This document shows, in pieces, positions 6,414-6,905 of a DNA stretch of 6,905 nucleotides. The notes beneath the pieces are model-generated. The model searched no databases and was not told the DNA's origin. It saw only the letters and a program-made list of their open reading frames with translations. The stretch is from Candidatus Curtissbacteria bacterium. Lineage in GTDB: Bacteria; Patescibacteriota; Microgenomatia; Curtissbacterales; GWA2-41-24. A program made the translations under genes and the position numbers. Location: assembly GCA_016195765.1 (NCBI GenBank), contig JACPYZ010000042.1, forward strand, positions 1 to 6,905. The letters are read 5' to 3'. Numbering within the stretch: position 1 is the stretch's first letter; every line of letters starts with the position of its first letter.

Positions 6414-6443
6414 TTGCAAATACAACAAACCGATAGGTATTAT
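6414..6443 (+). promoter_or_regulatory. Candidate promoter for tRNA-Ala(CGC)
   Basis: TTGCAA (6414-6419, four of six matches to the -35 consensus) is separated by 18 bases from TATTAT (6438-6443, five of six matches to the -10). A start near 6450 would give a leader of about 57 bases before the mature tRNA 5' end, to be removed by RNase P. The site is well placed for the tRNA and for the tiny frame at 6475. Confidence 0.45.
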
Positions 6444-6463
6444 TTGGTAATTCGGATAGTAAA

Positions 6464-6516
6464 AAGGAGTAAAAATGAAAACTAGGATTTTAAAAAGAAA
6501 TTTATCGGGCCGTTAG
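6464..6516 (+). other. Tiny 13-codon frame with a strong ribosome site, ending inside the tRNA gene
   Basis: AAGGAG (6464-6469) stands five bases before ATG 6475, the only well-formed Shine-Dalgarno noticed in the window. The frame encodes MKTRILKRNLSGR, a strongly basic peptide, and stops at TAG 6514-6516, which are bases 8-10 of tRNA-Ala(CGC). It could be a leader peptide, the 5' remnant of a gene truncated at the tRNA, or chance in a purine-rich tRNA leader. Translation through the tRNA 5' end would compete with its folding, so chance or remnant is more likely than a conserved peptide. Confidence 0.2.
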
Positions 6517-6577
6517 CACAGTGGTAGTGTAGCGCATTCGCATTGCGCAGACAGGGGTTCGATCCCCCTACGGTCCA
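6507..6577 (+). tRNA. tRNA-Ala, anticodon CGC
   Basis: A full cloverleaf of 71 bases. The acceptor GGGCCGT/ACGGTCC contains the G3-U70 pair that marks alanine tRNAs. The D-arm is GCAC/GTGT with loop AGTGGTA, the anticodon stem is GCGCA/TGCGC with loop TTCGCAT, the variable loop has four bases, and the T-arm is AGGGG/CCCCT with loop TTCGATC. The anticodon is at 6539-6541 (CGC, reading GCG). The discriminator is A and the 3' CCA is not encoded (CAG follows), so CCA must be added afterwards. It converges on tRNA-Ala(GGC) 82 bases away. Confidence 0.95.
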
Positions 6578-6594
6578 CAGAGACACAAAGTCGT

Positions 6595-6649
6595 TTAGTG
6601 GAAGTGGTGAACAACTAGTCTTTACTATTTTGAATTTCACTACCACTAA
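6595..6649. repeat. Inverted repeat between the two convergent tRNA genes
   Basis: TTAGTGG (6595-6601) pairs with CCACTAA (6643-6649). The stem continues after one mismatch with AGTG/CACT, and after a small bulge with GAA/TTC, leaving a loop of about 20 bases. It lies midway between the two tRNA 3' ends and reads almost the same from either side. It could act as a shared bidirectional terminator or processing stem, although no strong T run follows on either strand. It could equally be the trace of an inverted duplication of a tRNA with its 3' flank. Confidence 0.5.
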
Positions 6650-6659
6650 TCATATCCTG

Positions 6660-6731
6660 TGGACCGGAGGAGATTCGAACTCCCAACCCCCTCCATGCCA
6701 TGGAGGTACTCTACCGTTGAGCCACCGGCCC
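6660..6731 (-). tRNA. tRNA-Ala, anticodon GGC
   Basis: A full cloverleaf of 72 bases on the minus strand. The acceptor GGGCCGG/CCGGTCC again has G3-U70. The D-arm is GCTC/GAGT with loop AACGGTA, the anticodon stem is CCTCC/GGAGG with loop ATGGCAT, the variable loop has five bases, and the T-arm is GGGAG/CTCCT with loop TTCGAAT. The anticodon GGC (6699-6697) reads GCC and GCU. The discriminator is A and no CCA is encoded (CAG follows, as in the other tRNA). No convincing promoter was seen in the 170 bases upstream. Confidence 0.95.
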
Positions 6732-6807
6732 TCAAATCGTAGGTTCAAGTCTAACAAAATTTAAAAATAGTTTCCAAGTCTTCAATTTAAACCGACTTCA
6801 AAAATGG

Positions 6808-6832
6808 AAAAAGTCTTGCCATAAGGGCAAAA
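6808..6832 (-). terminator. Candidate intrinsic terminator upstream of tRNA-Ala(GGC)
   Basis: On the minus strand TTTTGCC (6832-6826) and GGCAAGA (6820-6814) form a seven-pair stem including one G-U around the loop CTTAT, followed after one C by TTTTT (6812-6808). The G-U becomes A-C on the other strand, so the structure favours minus-strand transcription. It could end a minus-strand unit lying beyond the right edge and insulate the tRNA gene. The stem is short and AU-rich at its base. Confidence 0.35.
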
Positions 6833-6905
6833 ACCTAGTTTTTAATCTAACAAATAGCCCTACATACATTGCTGATCTTAAAATAACAGATTTAGGTTAT
6901 TAAAA

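Larger units (their letters stand above)
5263..6506. other. Gene-free, AT-rich stretch dense in inverted repeats
   Basis: No reading frame here has protein-like composition; the longest open frames are short, Lys/Asn/Ile-rich and lack ribosome sites. Stops are frequent on both strands. The stretch contains many short inverted repeats: TTCACG/CGTGAA (5403-5430), CCACCA/TGGTGG (5453-5465), competing GTAGT/ACTAC (5521-5534) and GACTA/TAGTC (5529-5544) hairpins, TGCGC/GCACA (5622-5635, fully paired only on the minus strand through G-U), ATCTAT/ATAGAT (5647-5664), GTGGAAT/ATTTCAC (about 5937-5955, better on the plus strand), ATCTGTT/AACAGAT (5975-6001), and GGTT..AAAAAA.CTAC against GTGG.TTTTTT.AACC (6233-6271). 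It also holds the candidate structured RNA and the leuS and tRNA promoters listed separately. No tmRNA, RNase P RNA, SRP RNA or T-box signature was recognised. Confidence 0.6.

Noticed and set aside
5263..6480. T-box riboswitch in front of leuS
   Set aside because: No AGGGTGGNACCGCG-type T-box sequence was found on the minus strand.
5263..6480. tmRNA, RNase P RNA or SRP RNA
   Set aside because: None of their familiar conserved stretches could be found on either strand by eye. A covariance-model search would settle it.
6882..6901. AATAAC/GTTATT hairpin at the right edge as a terminator
   Set aside because: The stem is short and entirely A/T except for one pair, with no clear T run. It is too weak to call.
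1..6905. CRISPR array, insertion sequence or transposase
   Set aside because: No regularly spaced direct repeats, transposase motifs or terminal inverted repeats with target duplications were seen.

Overview
The window looks like a chromosomal segment from a low-GC bacterium, most likely of the Candidate Phyla Radiation (Patescibacteria), though the lineage is an inference. Supporting signs are a small compact gene set on one strand, tRNA genes without an encoded CCA, almost no Shine-Dalgarno sequences, and a bacterial-type leucyl-tRNA synthetase that lacks the E. coli-style leucine-specific insertion. The standard bacterial code fits: no reading frame needs TGA as a sense codon, and TGA is used as a stop.

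Layout. All four sizeable genes lie on the minus strand and read right to left: leuS (5262-2233), a 109-residue helical protein of unknown function (2198-1869), a PP-loop ATP pyrophosphatase with a hydrophobic N-terminus (1821-733), and an SGNH/GDSL-hydrolase-like membrane-anchored protein that runs off the left edge (736-1). The last two overlap by four bases (GTGA). The short gaps and common direction make one transcription unit plausible. To the right of leuS lie about 1.24 kb without a convincing protein gene (5263-6506) but rich in inverted repeats. After that come two convergent alanine tRNA genes, CGC on the plus strand and GGC on the minus strand, and a gene-free right end.

The main discovery is in leuS. 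About 180 residues forming a complete alpha/beta-hydrolase domain of the RBBP9/YdeN type are inserted in frame between the zinc-1 region and the CP1 editing domain. The insert keeps the GHSLG nucleophile elbow and plausible Asp and His triad partners, while the synthetase motifs on both sides are intact. This appears to be a natural synthetase-hydrolase fusion. An esterase acting on aminoacyl esters is an attractive but untested idea.

Secondary points: the SGNH protein has lost the catalytic serine of block I (GDS replaced by GAY); leuS has a TTGACA-type promoter placed so that its message would be nearly leaderless; the intergenic region holds a possible minus-strand structured RNA with two hairpin-plus-T-run sites; and the two tRNA-Ala genes share homologous 3' flanks that together form a large inverted repeat.
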